DNA of 42,436 nt, from NCBI GenBank assembly GCA_902780025.1, contig CACZDV010000030.1:1-42436 (forward strand). Direction: 5' to 3'. This DNA is from an uncultured Prevotellaceae bacterium. Its GTDB lineage: Bacteria; Bacteroidota; Bacteroidia; Bacteroidales; Bacteroidaceae. Shown here piece by piece: positions 14,484 to 23,338 of this stretch; the stretch's first letter is position 1; every line of letters starts with the position of its first letter. The position numbers and the translations under genes were made by a program. The notes under the pieces were generated by a model that worked only from the letters and a program-made list of their open reading frames with translations, did not search any database and had not been told where the DNA came from.

Positions 14484-15740
14484 TTAGTTATAGCAAGCCT
14501 CTCCGTGCTCATATATGTCGAGGCCTTCCTCTTCGATTCGTCTGTCGACGCGCAGGCCGTGCAGCTTCTTGATGCCAAAGAACAGGACGAATCCGCAGGC
14601 AGCAGCCCAGAGGTCGATCATGAGGACGCCGAAGCACTCAGCACCGAAGAATCCCCAACCGTGACCGTAGAAAGCACCGTTCGAAGTAGACAGCAGACCC
14701 GTCATCAGCGTACCTAAGATACCGCAGACACCGTGTACAGAGCTGGCACCTACGGGGTCGTCGATGTGCAGCACGTGGTCGATGAACTCGATGGCAAAGA
14801 CCAATACGATACCACATACCAGACCAATGATAATAGCACCTACGGGCGATACAAGGTCGCAACCAGCCGTGATACCTACGAGACCTGCCAGCACACCGTT
14901 CAGCGTCAGAGAGAGCGAGGGCTTGCCGTACTTGATATAGGTGAGGAACATCGTAGCCACACCACCTGCAGCAGCAGCGAGGTTTGTGGTCAGGAACACG
15001 TGCGAAATGGCGATGCGGTTCACCTCACCACTGGCAGCTAACTGAGAACCGGGGTTGAAACCGAACCATCCTAACCAAAGGATAAAGACACCTAAGGCAG
15101 CCATCGTCAGGTTGTGACCAGGGATAGCGCGGCTCTTACCGTCCTTGGCATACTTGCCTACGCGGGGACCCAGTGCCAGTGCACCAATCAGAGCCAGCAC
15201 ACCACCCACGCTATGCACAATGGCAGAACCGGCAAAGTCGTGGAACACGTCGCCGAAGGTCGACATCATAAAGCTGTCAGCAGCATCGTTGCAGAGCCAG
15301 CCGCCGCCCCAAGTCCAGTGACCCTCAACGGGGTAGATAATCAGCGAGATGACCGCACTATAGATAAGGTACATCGAGAACTTCGTGCGCTCAGCCATAG
15401 CACCACTGACGATGGTGGCAGCAGTAGCACAGAACACTGTCTCGAAGATCAAGAAGCCCTCTACGGGCAGGTCGCTCTTGTAGAAACTCAGGTCGCCCCA
15501 GTTGGGTGCGCCAATGAAACCTCCCAGCACGTCGCCTCCGAACATAAAGCCGAAGCCGAGGAAGAAGAACAACAACGAGCCGAACATGAAGTCGACAAAG
15601 TTCTTCATCAGGATGTTAGCCGTGTTCTTACTACGCGTAAAACCAGCCTCACACAGCGCAAAGCCCGGCTGCATCCAGAAAACCAACATGGCTGCCAATA
15701 GCATCCATACAGTATCGAGTGATAATCCTATTTCGTTCAT
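14484..15740 (-). CDS. amt: ammonium transporter, 418 aa, PII-linked
   Basis: Second Amt family channel, without a cleaved signal: MNEIGLSLDTVWMLLAAMLV begins directly with helix 1. Key segments are GFALCEAGFTRSKNTANI, the pore histidine in FAGSAIVHSVGG and the second in SSVHGVCGILG. It lies just downstream of the PII gene (52-bp gap of GTGAAAA repeats), the classic glnK-amtB pairing, so PII probably blocks this channel when nitrogen is plentiful. It differs clearly in sequence from the amt at 12022-13410, so the two are old paralogues rather than a recent duplication. Confidence 0.93.
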   Translation of the reverse strand: MNEIGLSLDTVWMLLAAMLVFWMQPGFALCEAGFTRSKNTANILMKNFVDFMFGSLLFFFLGFGFMFGGDVLGGFIGAPNWGDLSFYKSDLPVEGFLIFETVFCATAATIVSGAMAERTKFSMYLIYSAVISLIIYPVEGHWTWGGGWLCNDAADSFMMSTFGDVFHDFAGSAIVHSVGGVLALIGALALGPRVGKYAKDGKSRAIPGHNLTMAALGVFILWLGWFGFNPGSQLAASGEVNRIAISHVFLTTNLAAAAGGVATMFLTYIKYGKPSLSLTLNGVLAGLVGITAGCDLVSPVGAIIIGLVCGIVLVFAIEFIDHVLHIDDPVGASSVHGVCGILGTLMTGLLSTSNGAFYGHGWGFFGAECFGVLMIDLWAAACGFVLFFGIKKLHGLRVDRRIEEEGLDIYEHGEACYN

Positions 15741-15792
15741 AATTGTGTTGTTTTTTTGTTACCCAAATTTTTCACTTCTCACTTTTCACTTT

Positions 15793-16140
15793 TCACTTCT
15801 TATCTCGAAGTACGGTGTCGCCGTTCTCGCCAGTACGGATACTCCAAGTGTCAATCATGTCGCTCACGAAGATGCGACCGTCGCCAACTTCACCCGTATG
15901 TGCCACGTCAAGTATCACCTTTACTGTCGGCTCCACCAGCGGGTCGCGGCAGACGATGGTCAGGGCCACACGTTCTATCACGTCCGTTGAGTACTGGACA
16001 CCACGGTATATTCTCTCCTGGCGGCTCTGTCCGATACCATGAACGTTATGGTACTCAAACCAGTCGATGTCCGACTGCAGCAGCGCCTCCTTCACATCCT
16101 CGAACTTCGTCTTGCGGATAATTGCTTCAATCCTTTTCAT
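15793..16140 (-). CDS. glnK: PII signal transduction protein, 115 aa
   Basis: P-II family, a trimeric sensor of 2-oxoglutarate and ATP/ADP. It starts MKRIEAIIRKTKFEDVKEAL, has the T-loop segment GIGQSRQERIYRGVQYST (Tyr45 and Tyr50, the latter at the usual uridylylation position), and a C-terminal IFVSDMIDTWSIRTGENGDT of the family's usual form. Length is normal. It is first in the minus-strand operon, with a leader of about 57 nt from a TAATTTTG promoter. Its partner is expected to be the Amt encoded directly downstream. Whether it is uridylylated is unknown. Confidence 0.92.
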   Translation of the reverse strand: MKRIEAIIRKTKFEDVKEALLQSDIDWFEYHNVHGIGQSRQERIYRGVQYSTDVIERVALTIVCRDPLVEPTVKVILDVAHTGEVGDGRIFVSDMIDTWSIRTGENGDTVLRDKK

Positions 16141-16204
16141 AATCTTTTACCTTATTAATTAATACTTAGTCCGTTTTCGGACCCTTGTCTGTCAATTGAC
16201 GATG

Positions 16205-16212
16205 CAAAATTA
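16205..16212 (-). promoter_or_regulatory. TAATTTTG promoter of the PII-amt operon
   Basis: Minus-strand TAATTTTG with CTTG 19 nt upstream, fitting the Bacteroidota TTTG-N19-TAnnTTTG pattern loosely. Confidence 0.55.
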
Positions 16213-16273
16213 CTGCATATTGACACAAAAACAAGCGCTTTTCTTGCAGTTTGTTTGTTAAAAAGGTGGATTT

Positions 16274-16497
16274 CTGACACTTTGTAAACGGTTTAACAAA
16301 TTTTATATACACTTTGCTTACGTTTTGCATTATATAACTGCTATTCTGTAACAAAACGTCAAAATATACCCCTTGTTTGCGTACACAGAAATATTGTTTC
16401 GGGAAGGAAGTGACAAAGTGTAAGCATTTGAGGAAGAAAACCGCCTTTGTATTTTCAGAATGCAAGAAAATCGCGCCATTTCCTTGCAAAGTGTAAG
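16274..16497. promoter_or_regulatory. four ACACTTTG motifs between the PII-amt and gltBD promoters
   Basis: Sites: CTGACACTTTGTAAACG (16274-16290), ATACACTTTGCTTACG (16307-16322), and in reverse GTGACAAAGTGTAAGCA (16410-16426) and CTTGCAAAGTGTAAG (16483-16497). All share ACACTTTG, with near-symmetric flanks CTTACACTTTGCAAG. The left pair points one way and the right pair the other, each pair facing one divergent promoter. A fifth copy is upstream of dapF. This fills most of the 467-bp gene-free stretch; no gene is seen in it. Confidence 0.6.
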
Positions 16498-16535
16498 TAA
16501 CGATTATTTTCAACATCAGAAAAGAAAGTAAAAGG

Positions 16536-16566
16536 TTTGCTATACGAGCGTTTTGTATTACCTTTG
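16536..16566 (+). promoter_or_regulatory. gltBD promoter
   Basis: TTTG (16536-16539), 19 nt spacer, TACCTTTG (16559-16566): a full Bacteroidota promoter. The ATG at 16608 follows a leader of about 35 nt. The nearest ACACTTTG motif ends 38 bp upstream of the TTTG. Confidence 0.8.
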
Positions 16567-16607
16567 CGGCCAAAACCAAACAATGTGTTAGTAAAAGTAA
16601 GGATAAT

Positions 16608-19600
16608 ATGACAAAATGCAAACTTCAAGGACTGTATCAGCCAGACTATGAACACGACGCTTGTGGCGTGGGTATGGTGGTGAACATCCACGGTGGAAAG
16701 AGCCATGAGCTGGTGGACAATGCACTGAAGGTGCTGGAGAATATGGAGCACCGAGGCGCCGAGACTCGCGACAAGACAGGTGACGGTGCAGGTATCATGG
16801 TGCAGATTCCGCATGAGTTTATTCTGTTGCAGGGCATCCCCGTGCCCGAGAAAGGAAAGTATGGTACGGGATTGGTGTTCCTGCCCAAGGAGAAAAAGAC
16901 ACGTGAGCAGATTCTGAGCGTGATGATTGAGGAGATTGAGCGCGAGGATCTGCAGTTGATGCATGTCCGTACGGTGCCGACATGTCCGGAGGTGCTTGGC
17001 GCGGCAGCACGGGAGGTAGAGCCGGAGATCGTGCAGATTTTCGTGACGGGTGTGAGCGAGGCAAAAGCCGAGATGCTCGACCGTATATTATATAAGGTGC
17101 GTAAGCACATTGAGAATCGTATTGCAGGCTACTGTGACACAGCAACAAACTCGGCGGCGTATAAAGACTTCTATATATGTTCGCTGTCGAGCAAGAACAT
17201 CATCTATAAGGGTATGCTGACGAGCGGACAGCTGCGTCGGTACTTCCCTGACCTGTCGAGCCCTTACTTCACAAGCGGATTGGCGCTGGTACACTCACGT
17301 TTCAGCACCAACACATTTCCTACGTGGTCATTAGCCCAGCCCTTCCGCTTGTTAGCTCACAACGGTGAGATTAACACCATCCGCGGTAATCGCGGTTGGA
17401 TGAAGGCCCGTGAGAGTGTGCTTTCGAGCGAGGCTCTGGGCGACATCAAGGACCTGCGACCGATTGTGCAGGAGGGCATGAGCGACTCAGCCAGCCTGGA
17501 CAACGTGTTTGAGTTCTTGATGATGAGCGGACTGTCGTTGCCGCAGGCAATGGCCATCTTGGTGCCTGAGTCGTTCAACGACAAGAACCCCATCTCGGAG
17601 GACTTGAAGGCGTTCTATGAGTACCATTCGATATTGATGGAGCCGTGGGACGGTCCCGCTGCGCTGCTGTTCAGCGATGGCCGCTACGCAGGCGGTATGC
17701 TGGACAGAAACGGTCTGCGCCCCAGCCGCTACACGATTACGAAGCAGGGTATGATGGTCGTCGCCTCTGAGGTAGGTGTGATGGACTTCGAGCCTGGCGA
17801 TGTGGTGTCGAAAGGCCGTCTGCAGCCAGGAAAGATTCTGCTGATTGACACGCAGGAGGGTAAGATATACTACGACGGCGAGATCAAGGAGCAGCTGGCG
17901 AAGGCACATCCCTATCGCGAGTGGTTGAGTGAGAACCGCGTACAATTAGAGAAACTGAAGAGCGGCCGCCACGTGGAGAACGGTGTGAGCAATCTCACCG
18001 CTAAGTTGGTGAACTTCGGCTTCGGTCAGGAGGATATCGACAAGACGATTGTGCCGATGGCTACTGCTGGTCAGGAGCCTGTAGCTGCGATGGGTAACGA
18101 CACCCCGCTGGCTGTCATCAGCGACCGTCCGCAGGTGTTCTTCAACTATTTCCGTCAGCAGTTCGCACAGGTGACGAACCCTGCCATCGACCCCATCCGC
18201 GAGGAACTGGTGATGTCGTTGACGGAGTACATCGGCGCCGTAGGAACCAACATCCTGACACCCGATGCCTCGAACTGTAAGATGGTACGCCTGCCGCAAC
18301 CCGTATTGACCAACACACAACTTGATATATTATGTAACATCCGCTACAAGGGCTTCAATACTAAGAAGTTGCCCATCCTGTTTGAGATGGCAAAAGGCGA
18401 GGAAGGCCTGCGACAGGCACTCGACGACCTTTGCCACCAGGCTGAAGCCAGTGTGGACGAGGGCGTGAACTATATCATTCTGAGCGACCGCGACATCGAC
18501 GAGACGCATGCGGCGATCCCATCGCTGCTGGCTGTCAGCGCCGTTCACCACTACCTGATTAGCGTAGGTAAGCGTGTGCAGACAGCGCTGATTGTGGAGA
18601 GCGGTGAGATCCGCGAGGTGATGCATGCCGCCCTGCTGTTAGGCTATGGTGCCAGCGCCCTGTGTCCGTATATGACGTTCGCCGTGCTGGATGACCTGGT
18701 GAAAAAAGGCAAGATCCAGGAGGAATACGCAACGGCTGAGAAGAACTACATCAAGGCGGTGGATAAGGGCTTGAAGAAGATTATGTCGAAGATGGGTATC
18801 TCGACCATACGCTCGTATCGTGGTGCGAAGATCTTCGAGAGCATTGGCCTGAGCGAGGACTTGCTGAGGCGGTACTTCGGAACGGAAGTGAGCACCATCG
18901 GTGGTATCGGCCTGAAGGAGATTGCCCGCGATGCGATTGCGCTGCATGAGGCTGGTGGAGTAGGTCGCTGTGGCACAGCGACAAACGGAACGCTCAAGAA
19001 CCAGGGCCAGTTTGCCTGGCGTAAGGACGGCATCAAGCATGCCTGGAACCCTGAGACGATTGCGAAGCTGCAACTGGCTACCCGTCAGGGTAACTACGAT
19101 AAATTCAAGGATTGGGCCAAGATTGTCGATGAGAAGGAATCGCCTATCTTTATCCGCGACTTCTTCGGCTTCAAGAAGGCCGCCAAACCCACACCTATCG
19201 ACGAGGTGGAGCCCGTAGAGAGCATCGTGAAGCACTTTGTTACTGGTGCTATGTCGTTCGGAGCCCTGAGCATCGAGGCCCACGAGGCATTAGCTTTGGC
19301 GATGAACAAGCTTGGCGCACGAAGCAACACTGGTGAAGGTGGTGAGGACAATGCCCGCTACCACACGGAGGTGGACGGCGTCTCGCTGTCGAGCAAGACG
19401 AAGCAGATAGCCAGCGGACGTTTTGGTGTGACCGCTGAATATTTAGTGAACGCTGAGGAAATACAGATTAAGGTGGCACAGGGTGCAAAGCCTGGTGAGG
19501 GTGGACAGCTGCCTGGCTTCAAGGTCAACGAGATCATCGCCAAGACGCGTAACGCCATTCCTGGTATCTCGCTGATTTCGCCGCCGCCTCATCACGATAT

Positions 19601-21143
19601 CTATAGTATCGAGGACCTGGCACAGCTCATTTTCGACCTCAAGAATATTAACCCGACGGCTGCCGTCAGCGTGAAGCTCGTGGCCGAGAGTGGGGTGGGA
19701 ACCATTGCCGCTGGTGTGGCTAAGGCTAAGGCCGACCTCATCGTTATCAGCGGTGCTGAGGGCGGTACAGGTGCTTCGCCTGCTTCGAGTATGCGGTTCG
19801 CGGGTATCTCGCCTGAGATTGGTCTTGCAGAGACGCAGCAGACGCTTGTCCGCAACGGACTGAGAAATCAGGTGCGCCTCCAGACCGACGGTCAGTTGAA
19901 GACCGCAAAGGATGTCATCGTTATGGCGATGTTAGGAGCCGATGAGTTCTCGTTTGGTACGCTGCCGCTGATTGTCCTCGGTTGTGTGATGATGCGTAAA
20001 TGTAATACGAACACCTGTCCGATGGGCGTCGCCACGCAGAATCCTGAACTGCGCAAACACTTCGAGGGGCGCGCTGAATATGTGGTGAACTTCTTCACCT
20101 TCCTCGCTGAGCAAGTGCGTGAGTACCTGAGTGAGATCGGCGTGAAGAGCCTGAAGGAGATAATCGGACATACGGAGCTGATTGAGGTGAATACGCAGAA
20201 CGCTACTGATAAGCAGAAGACGATAGACTTCGCCCGTCTGCTGCACAAGCCAGAGACTGACAAACCGCTCTATTGGGATCGCGGCCAGTTTACGAAGGTT
20301 GCCAATGTGCCTGACGAGGAAATCATCAGGGCTGCACAGAAGGCCATCGACGATGGTGAGGAAGTCACGCTCGACTACGGCATCAGGAATACCGACCGCG
20401 CCGTGGGCACGATGCTCTCAGGCGTCATTGCCAAGAAATACGGTGAGGCTGGACTGCCCGACGGCACGATCAAGATCAAGTTCAAAGGTTCGGCTGGTCA
20501 GTCGTTTGGTGCTTTTGCGGTAAAGGGTCTTGACATCCGCCTCGAGGGTGAGACCAACGACTACTTCGGCAAGGGCCTCTCTGGCGGTCGCATCAGCATT
20601 CTTCCGCCGGCCCGCAGGAGCGAGACCTTCAAGGCAGAAGAAAATATCATCGCAGGTAACACGGGCCTCTATGGTGCTACCTCTGGTGAACTCTACATCA
20701 ACGGTAAGGTCGGCGAGCGCTTCGGCGTGCGCAACTCGGGTGCCATCGCTGTGATTGAAGGCGCCGGCGACCACTGCTGCGAGTACATGACTGGCGGTCG
20801 TGTGGTGGTACTCGGCAAGACGGGTCGCAACTTCGCCGCAGGTATGAGTGGTGGTGTCGCCTACGTCTACGACCCCGACCACACCTTCGACTACTTCTGC
20901 AACATGGATATGGTGGAGCTCTCGCTGGTTGAGGATAGCGTCAGTCGCAAGGAACTGCTCGAGCTTATCCGTCAGCACTATCTGCACACAGGCTCTGCTC
21001 TGGCAGGACGCATGCTCGACGACTGGCACCGCTACATCGAGGACTTCATCCAGGTGGTGCCCATCGAGTACAAGCGTGTGCTCGAAGAGGAGAAGATGAA
21101 GAAACTGAGAGAAAAGATTGAGAATGTTCAACGTGACTATTAA
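16608..21143 (+). CDS. gltB: glutamate synthase (NADPH) large subunit, 1511 aa
   Basis: Converts glutamine plus 2-oxoglutarate to two glutamates with GltD. The short propeptide ends before Cys19 in EHDACGVGM, the amidotransferase nucleophile. The glutaminase domain runs to about 430, a central domain to about 790, and the FMN-binding synthase domain to about 1210, with the 3Fe-4S cysteines Cys1126, 1132 and 1137 in CVMMRKCNTNTCPMG. The C-terminal beta-helix with GxxGxxxG repeats ends about 1480. Full family length. A 6-bp gap to gltD marks an operon. The ACACTTTG motifs upstream suggest nitrogen control. Confidence 0.97.
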   Translation: MTKCKLQGLYQPDYEHDACGVGMVVNIHGGKSHELVDNALKVLENMEHRGAETRDKTGDGAGIMVQIPHEFILLQGIPVPEKGKYGTGLVFLPKEKKTREQILSVMIEEIEREDLQLMHVRTVPTCPEVLGAAAREVEPEIVQIFVTGVSEAKAEMLDRILYKVRKHIENRIAGYCDTATNSAAYKDFYICSLSSKNIIYKGMLTSGQLRRYFPDLSSPYFTSGLALVHSRFSTNTFPTWSLAQPFRLLAHNGEINTIRGNRGWMKARESVLSSEALGDIKDLRPIVQEGMSDSASLDNVFEFLMMSGLSLPQAMAILVPESFNDKNPISEDLKAFYEYHSILMEPWDGPAALLFSDGRYAGGMLDRNGLRPSRYTITKQGMMVVASEVGVMDFEPGDVVSKGRLQPGKILLIDTQEGKIYYDGEIKEQLAKAHPYREWLSENRVQLEKLKSGRHVENGVSNLTAKLVNFGFGQEDIDKTIVPMATAGQEPVAAMGNDTPLAVISDRPQVFFNYFRQQFAQVTNPAIDPIREELVMSLTEYIGAVGTNILTPDASNCKMVRLPQPVLTNTQLDILCNIRYKGFNTKKLPILFEMAKGEEGLRQALDDLCHQAEASVDEGVNYIILSDRDIDETHAAIPSLLAVSAVHHYLISVGKRVQTALIVESGEIREVMHAALLLGYGASALCPYMTFAVLDDLVKKGKIQEEYATAEKNYIKAVDKGLKKIMSKMGISTIRSYRGAKIFESIGLSEDLLRRYFGTEVSTIGGIGLKEIARDAIALHEAGGVGRCGTATNGTLKNQGQFAWRKDGIKHAWNPETIAKLQLATRQGNYDKFKDWAKIVDEKESPIFIRDFFGFKKAAKPTPIDEVEPVESIVKHFVTGAMSFGALSIEAHEALALAMNKLGARSNTGEGGEDNARYHTEVDGVSLSSKTKQIASGRFGVTAEYLVNAEEIQIKVAQGAKPGEGGQLPGFKVNEIIAKTRNAIPGISLISPPPHHDIYSIEDLAQLIFDLKNINPTAAVSVKLVAESGVGTIAAGVAKAKADLIVISGAEGGTGASPASSMRFAGISPEIGLAETQQTLVRNGLRNQVRLQTDGQLKTAKDVIVMAMLGADEFSFGTLPLIVLGCVMMRKCNTNTCPMGVATQNPELRKHFEGRAEYVVNFFTFLAEQVREYLSEIGVKSLKEIIGHTELIEVNTQNATDKQKTIDFARLLHKPETDKPLYWDRGQFTKVANVPDEEIIRAAQKAIDDGEEVTLDYGIRNTDRAVGTMLSGVIAKKYGEAGLPDGTIKIKFKGSAGQSFGAFAVKGLDIRLEGETNDYFGKGLSGGRISILPPARRSETFKAEENIIAGNTGLYGATSGELYINGKVGERFGVRNSGAIAVIEGAGDHCCEYMTGGRVVVLGKTGRNFAAGMSGGVAYVYDPDHTFDYFCNMDMVELSLVEDSVSRKELLELIRQHYLHTGSALAGRMLDDWHRYIEDFIQVVPIEYKRVLEEEKMKKLREKIENVQRDY

Positions 21144-21149
21144 TTGATT

Positions 21150-22496
21150 ATGGGAAATCCGAAAGCATTTTTAGAGATACACCGCCAAGAGGCGGGTTAC
21201 CGTCCGATTCACGATAGAATCCACGACTTCGGCGAAGTGGAGCAGACGCTCAATACGCACCAGAGCCGCGAACAGGCTTCGCGTTGTATGGACTGTGGCG
21301 TACCCTTCTGCCACTGGGCATGTCCGTTGGGCAATAAGGCACCAGAATGGAACGACGCACTGTATAAAGGTGACTGGGAACTGGCTTACCGGCTGCTCTC
21401 GAGCACTAATCCCTTCCCTGAGTTCACGGGCCGCATCTGTCCCGCACTCTGCGAGAAAGCCTGTGTGCTGAACCGCTTCAACCACGAGCCGACCACCAAC
21501 CGCGAGGACGAGGCCGCCATCGTAGAGGCTGCCTTCCGCGAGGGTTTTATTCAGCCCAAGACCGACATCCAGCGCAACGGCAAGAAGGTGGCTGTCATCG
21601 GAGCCGGTCCTGCCGGACTCGCTGCAGCCAACGACCTTAACCTGATGGGCTATCAGGTGACGGTCTTCGAGAAGAACGAGTCAGCAGGCGGACTGCTGCG
21701 CTACGGTATCCCCAACTTCAAGCTCAACAAGGCGATTATTGACCGTCGCATCAAGCTCATGGAGGAGGAAGGCATTGAGTTCAGATATAATTCTGAGTTC
21801 TCTGATTACTCTGAGGATTCTGATTATGATGCGATTGTTATCGCCACCGGCACTCCCACCGCCCGCGACCTGAAAGCTCCTGGCCGCGAACTGAAGGGTG
21901 TGTACTTCGCCCTTGAGCTGCTCTCGCAGCAGAACCGCGTCCTCGCCGGCATGGAGTTCTCGAAAGATGAGCGCATCACCGCCAAAGGCAAGGATGTCCT
22001 CGTCATCGGTGGTGGCGACACGGGCTCCGACTGCATCGGCACCGCCCACCGTCAGGGTTGTAAGAGCGTCACGCAGATAGAGATTATGCCCAAGCCCGTC
22101 GAAGGTCCTGAAGACCCGCAGAACCCCTGGCCTGAGTGGCCCCGCACGCTCAAAACGACCTCGAGTCACGAGGAGGGCTGTACCCGCCGCTGGAACATCA
22201 ACACCCTTGAGTTCCTGGGCAAGGACGGCAAACTGACCGGCGTCCGCATCCAGCCCATCGACTGGAAGCCCAACCCCGCCGGCGGTCGTCCCATCATGGT
22301 CGAGGCCGGCGAGCCTGAGGTCATCAAGGCCGAGCTCGTGCTCCTGGCTATGGGCTTCCTGAAGCCTGAGCATCCTGAATATCCCGCCAACGTCTTCGTA
22401 TGTGGTGATGCCGCCAACGGTGCCTCCCTCGTGGTCCGTGCGATGGCTAGCGGCAAGCAGACCGCTCAGAAGGTGGCCGCCTTCCTCAAGCGCTGA
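21150..22496 (+). CDS. gltD: glutamate synthase small subunit, 448 aa
   Basis: Passes electrons from NAD(P)H through FAD and Fe-S clusters to GltB. It starts MGNPKAFLEIHRQEAGYRPI, the family's usual start, at the ATG at 21150. N-terminal cysteines CMDCGVPFCHWACP (46, 49, 54, 58) and a second set near ICPALCEKAC bind 4Fe-4S clusters. Rossmann motifs VIGAGPAGLAAAN (about 146-158) and VIGGGDTGSD bind FAD and NADPH. It ends at a hairpin terminator at 22519-22554. Confidence 0.96.
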   Translation: MGNPKAFLEIHRQEAGYRPIHDRIHDFGEVEQTLNTHQSREQASRCMDCGVPFCHWACPLGNKAPEWNDALYKGDWELAYRLLSSTNPFPEFTGRICPALCEKACVLNRFNHEPTTNREDEAAIVEAAFREGFIQPKTDIQRNGKKVAVIGAGPAGLAAANDLNLMGYQVTVFEKNESAGGLLRYGIPNFKLNKAIIDRRIKLMEEEGIEFRYNSEFSDYSEDSDYDAIVIATGTPTARDLKAPGRELKGVYFALELLSQQNRVLAGMEFSKDERITAKGKDVLVIGGGDTGSDCIGTAHRQGCKSVTQIEIMPKPVEGPEDPQNPWPEWPRTLKTTSSHEEGCTRRWNINTLEFLGKDGKLTGVRIQPIDWKPNPAGGRPIMVEAGEPEVIKAELVLLAMGFLKPEHPEYPANVFVCGDAANGASLVVRAMASGKQTAQKVAAFLKR

Positions 22497-22518
22497 TAAA
22501 TCGCGCAATGCTATAATT

Positions 22519-22554
22519 AATCCCTGATTTCCGTACGGATTTCAGGGATTTTTT
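22519..22554 (+). terminator. gltBD terminator, abutting the next promoter
   Basis: AATCCCTGA pairs with TCAGGGATT, with an inner TCCG/CGGA stem, then TTTTTT. The T tract runs into the TACCTTTG promoter of the next gene. Confidence 0.8.
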
Positions 22555-22555
22555 G

Positions 22556-22563
22556 TACCTTTG
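22556..22563 (+). promoter_or_regulatory. TACCTTTG promoter of the alkD-like gene
   Basis: Directly after the gltBD terminator. The ATG at 22571 lies 7 nt downstream of the element, so the mRNA is probably leaderless or nearly so. Confidence 0.7.
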
Positions 22564-22570
22564 CGGCCAG

Positions 22571-23338
22571 ATGGAAACAATGACGGCAAAAGAGGTAATA
22601 CAATACATGGAGTCGCTGCAAAATGACGAGCAGCGGCAGATACTCATGCGGTTCTTCAAGACGGGACCAGGTGAGTACGGTGAGGGCGATGAGTTTTTAG
22701 GGCTGAAAGTACCACAGACGCGCGAGGTAGTAAGCGCTGTTCCAAAGGATTTTCCTTTGGGCGAAGTCCCTGAGTTGCTGATGAACCACTGGCACGAGGT
22801 GAGGCTCTGCGGGTTGCTGATACTTGTCGACAAGTTCGAGAAGCTGGCCACTAAGCGGCTCGAGAACGATGAGGTAGCCATCCGTAGTCGCGACGAAATC
22901 CTCACGCTCTATCTGCAATATGCCGAGCAGGCCAACAACTGGGACCTCGTCGACCTTTCCGTCCATAAGATTCTCGGCCACTGGCTCCTGTTGCCCTCGA
23001 ATCTGGGTGACAAAGACTATAAGATAAAGTTGCTCGACGAACTGGCTCAGAGTCCCTGTCTGTGGAAACAGCGCATGAGCATCGTCTGCTCGTGGAAGAC
23101 CTCGCAGAAGGGCGACCCCTCGTGGTGCCTGCGCTATGCTGAGATTCATCTCCATCATCCCCACGACCTGATGCATAAAGCTGTCGGCTGGATGCTCCGC
23201 GAGATGGGTAAGCGTGTGTCGATGGACTTGCTGCGCGACTTCCTTCGTCAACATGCCCACGAGATGCCTCGCACATCCCTCCGTTATGCCATCGAGAAAA
23301 TGCCAGAACAGGAACGTCAATACTGGATGAAGCAATGA
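22571..23338 (+). CDS. DNA alkylation repair protein, AlkD-like, 255 aa
   Basis: HEAT-repeat DNA glycosylase family that removes positively charged alkylated purines. It starts METMTAKEVIQYMESLQNDE; helical repeats throughout, with NNWDLVDLS (Trp124, Asp125, Asp128) matching the conserved W-D.VD catalytic region of AlkD. Length fits the family (~230-260). A second ATG at 22580 is possible. Overlaps the next glycosylase gene (ATGA), so the two repair enzymes are coupled. Confidence 0.88.
   Translation: METMTAKEVIQYMESLQNDEQRQILMRFFKTGPGEYGEGDEFLGLKVPQTREVVSAVPKDFPLGEVPELLMNHWHEVRLCGLLILVDKFEKLATKRLENDEVAIRSRDEILTLYLQYAEQANNWDLVDLSVHKILGHWLLLPSNLGDKDYKIKLLDELAQSPCLWKQRMSIVCSWKTSQKGDPSWCLRYAEIHLHHPHDLMHKAVGWMLREMGKRVSMDLLRDFLRQHAHEMPRTSLRYAIEKMPEQERQYWMKQ

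Noticed and set aside
16274-16497. Sigma-54 promoter upstream of gltB or PII
   Set aside because: TGACAC-like text exists, but the GG...GC spacing is wrong and good TAnnTTTG promoters are present.
20418-21131. 237-codon minus-strand frame in gltB
   Set aside because: Antisense shadow of a full-length gltB C-terminal domain.
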